A stretch of DNA of 32,688 nucleotides, from assembly GCA_025463675.1 (NCBI GenBank), contig JAODAX010000076.1, positions 1-32,688 of the forward strand, in the 5' to 3' direction. Position 1 is the first letter of the stretch; the number at the start of each line of letters is the position of its first letter. A program made the translations under genes and the position numbers. This document shows positions 31,038 through 32,688 of this stretch, one piece after another. The notes below the pieces were generated by a model, which was not told where the DNA came from, searched no databases, and was given only the letters and a program-made list of their open reading frames with translations. Source of the stretch: Naasia sp. (GTDB lineage Bacteria > Actinomycetota > Actinomycetes > Actinomycetales > Microbacteriaceae).

Positions 31038-31295
31038 TCAGCCGAAACGCAGGCAGTCCACCGCATCGTCGAACGACCAGAACTCTCCGACGGGCAGGAA
31101 GCCGCGCCCACTGGCGTGCAGGCGCTTGGCGGCATAGCGCTGCGGGTGCCCTTCCACCGCTGCGCCACCCGGCACCTGCTCGACGTAGCCGAGCACGGCG
31201 CCGGATGCGCGGGTCACGCGCCACAAACCGTTGTTCAGCTGGACGAAGCCGACGCCGGTCGGGCGGCGGGCGATGAGGGGAAGTGTGCTCGACAT
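31038..31295 (-). CDS. Small conserved actinobacterial protein of unknown function
   Basis: An 85-aa basic protein. The core LNNGLWRVTRASGAVLGYVEQVP (about residues 20-42) followed by RYAAKRLHASGRGFLPVGEFWSFDDAVDCLRF recurs in short Microbacteriaceae proteins, sometimes mislabelled as DNA mismatch repair; no MutS/MutL feature is present. It looks like a compact beta-sheet protein with a C-terminal helix. ATG at 31295 follows GAGGAGC with 5 nt spacing, so this is a leadered transcript. The EamA transporter gene lies 54 bp upstream on the same strand. Confidence 0.7.
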   Translation of the reverse strand: MSSTLPLIARRPTGVGFVQLNNGLWRVTRASGAVLGYVEQVPGGAAVEGHPQRYAAKRLHASGRGFLPVGEFWSFDDAVDCLRFG

Positions 31296-31349
31296 GACGT
31301 GCTCCTCAGTGTCCGGCAGCCGGCCCTGCCCCGGGATGATGACGCCAGG

Positions 31350-32348
31350 CTAGGAGGAGCCCCCGACACCGCTTCCGGCACGCTGGCGGCGGCTCCGCAG
31401 GCCGGCGGTCAGCCGGGCGCCGGGAGACGGGGCACGCGCGATCGCCAGGTCGGCGTCCACCGGCGGACCGCTGCGCGCGGTCTGCGCTACCACGATGCCA
31501 GCGAGCACGACTGCGGCGCCGAGCACCTGCGGCCCGGTCAGCGTCTCACCGAGCCACAGCCAGGCGGCGGCGAACGCGAAGACCACCTCTGCCGCGGCGA
31601 GGATCCCGCCGCGGGTCGCGCCGAGCCGACGGATCGCGAAGTAGCTGAGCAGGTAGGGCGCGAACGAGCCCATCACGATCACCCAGAGCAGCGCGACCCA
31701 CACCGGGATGGCCCCGCCGGTGTCGGGCGCCGCCGCGGCGAACACCGCGGGCGACAAGTTCCACCAGCCACTCGCGACCGACCAGAACGCCGCCGCGAAC
31801 AGCATCGACCAGAAGGCGAGGACGAGCGGCGACGACGCGGCCACCCCGCGCTGGCCGAGAAGGAAGTAGCAGGCGAGGGAGGCCGCACCGCCGATAGCCG
31901 CGACCACGCCGAACAGGTCGAGCGTCGCATCGCCGCCCTGCGCCACCACGGCGAGGCCGCCGACCACGAGGGCGATGGCGATCCAGAGCCGCACGCGAAC
32001 CCGTTCGCCGAGCACCAGCCAGGCCACGAGCGCGACGAGCGGCACCGCGAGGTACTCGAGCAGCAGCACGATGCCGACCGGCACCCGGGCGATCGCGACC
32101 GCGTACAGCCACTGCACTGCGGCCACGCCGATGAGGCCGAGCAGTGCCGCCCGGCCCAGATCTCGGCGCGACAGCCGGAATGCACGCCGGTCGAGCACGA
32201 GCAGCGCCGCCCCGGCCAGCAGTGCGGAGCCCAGGCAGCGCAGGAAGGTCAGCTGTCCGGGGTCGATGCCCGCCTGGAGGACGACTTTGGCGACACTGCC
32301 GTTCGTGCCGAAGAGGATTGCAGACAGCAGCGCGTATACGTAGCCCAA
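31350..32348 (-). CDS. EamA family (RhtA-like) drug/metabolite transporter
   Basis: A 332-aa inner-membrane exporter with ten predicted helices in two EamA repeats. Repeat 1 opens GYVYALLSAILFGTNGSVAKVVL, continues LTFLRCLGSALLAGAALLVL and ends PLVALVAWLVLGERVRVRLWIAIALVVGGLAVV. Repeat 2 ends EVVFAFAAAWLWLGETLTGPQVLGAAVVLAGIVVA, the standard EamA signature. A Ser/Arg-rich tail of about 40 residues follows. The start appears to be TTG at 32348, 2 bp after the upstream aldo/keto reductase stop; no later ATG or GTG would keep the first helix. It is likely co-transcribed with that reductase. Substrate unknown. Confidence 0.85.
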   Translation of the reverse strand: MGYVYALLSAILFGTNGSVAKVVLQAGIDPGQLTFLRCLGSALLAGAALLVLDRRAFRLSRRDLGRAALLGLIGVAAVQWLYAVAIARVPVGIVLLLEYLAVPLVALVAWLVLGERVRVRLWIAIALVVGGLAVVAQGGDATLDLFGVVAAIGGAASLACYFLLGQRGVAASSPLVLAFWSMLFAAAFWSVASGWWNLSPAVFAAAAPDTGGAIPVWVALLWVIVMGSFAPYLLSYFAIRRLGATRGGILAAAEVVFAFAAAWLWLGETLTGPQVLGAAVVLAGIVVAQTARSGPPVDADLAIARAPSPGARLTAGLRSRRQRAGSGVGGSS

Positions 32349-32350
32349 GG

Positions 32351-32688
32351 TCAGCGGGCGCCGGTGCCGTCGACGGCGTGCGGCTCGATCGCGGCCAGCT
32401 CGTCGGCGGTGAGGGCCGGCGCATCGAGCGCGGCGAGGTTCTGGTCCAGCTGGGTCACGCTCGAGGCACCGATGAGCGCGGATGTGATCGCCGGCTGGCG
32501 CAGCACCCAGGTGAGGGCGAGCTGCGCGAGCGTCTGACCGCGGTTTTCGGCGATCGCCTGCAGAGCGCGGGCGCGCTCCAGGTAGGTGGCCGAGATGTTG
32601 TCGGCGGACAGGAACGGACTGTCGGCGGCGCGCGAGTCGGCGGGTACACCGGCGCCGAGGTAGCGGTCGGTTAGCAGGCCCTGGGCGA
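32351..32688 (-). CDS. Aldo/keto reductase, C-terminal part (5' end outside window)
   Basis: The last 111 or so codons of an NADPH-dependent aldo/keto reductase. AQGLLTDRYLGAGVPADSR, AENRGQTLAQLALTWVLRQP and ITSALIGASSVTQLDQNLAAL match the C-terminal barrel of YghZ/voltage-gated-potassium-channel-beta-like members; the last segment contains the NADP-binding SALIGASS motif. It ends TADELAAIEPHAVDGTGAR. The catalytic Asp-Tyr-Lys-His residues would lie upstream, beyond the window. Only 2 bp separate its stop from the EamA start. Confidence 0.9.
   Translation of the reverse strand, partial: AQGLLTDRYLGAGVPADSRAADSPFLSADNISATYLERARALQAIAENRGQTLAQLALTWVLRQPAITSALIGASSVTQLDQNLAALDAPALTADELAAIEPHAVDGTGAR

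Overview
The window is GC-rich chromosomal DNA from an actinobacterium, most likely of the order Micrococcales and probably the family Microbacteriaceae. This rests on the codon bias, frequent GTG starts, 4-bp start/stop overlaps, an SCO4848-family membrane protein, the treX-treY-treZ and ykoE-ykoD-ykoC arrangements, and many promoters whose -10 box ends 6 or 7 nt before the start codon (leaderless transcripts). Coding density is very high. No gene-free stretch exceeds about 200 bp, and there is no integrase, transposase, CRISPR array or plasmid or phage gene.

Layout. 1-1320: DNA alkylation repair (end of an AlkA glycosylase, then an O6-methylguanine methyltransferase). 1385-2029: a Gly-rich protein of unknown function. 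2091-2926: a MerR/TipAL-type regulator broken by three single-base frameshifts. 2931-5525: an oxygenase MpaB-family protein, a CorA-like metal transporter and an NAD(P)-binding protein. 5604-8262: a three-gene operon (type III polyketide synthase, ICMT-type methyltransferase, FAD monooxygenase) laid out like the Streptomyces srsABC phenolic-lipid operon. 8379-9978: a small protein, a large perfect-loop palindrome and DNA polymerase IV. 9988-16295 (minus strand): treX-treY-treZ, which converts glycogen to trehalose. 16417-17723: a GerW-like protein and a luciferase-like monooxygenase. 17783-21545: a TPP riboswitch followed by the ykoE-ykoD-ykoC ECF transporter and a coupled P-loop kinase. 21383-25545 (minus strand): a secreted malectin/kelch protein and a D,D-carboxypeptidase homologue lacking two catalytic motifs. 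25612-29319: a small protein, a minimal zinc protease, TerC, tRNA-His, oligoribonuclease, an SCO4848-family protein and a glycerophosphodiesterase with a PHO-box-like promoter. 29495-32688: tRNA-Arg, a LysE exporter, two unknown proteins, an EamA transporter and the end of an aldo/keto reductase.

How the genes work together. Three transcription units read as coherent pathways: debranching plus TreY/TreZ for trehalose, PKS/methyltransferase/hydroxylase for a membrane phenolic lipid, and TPP-controlled import of thiamine or its pyrimidine precursor. The kinase at the end of the last operon is a candidate unrecognised salvage enzyme. The other points most worth a second look are the pseudo-carboxypeptidase, the decayed tipA gene, the PHO-box-like repeats before the glycerophosphodiesterase, and two copies of a palindromic element placed between convergent genes.
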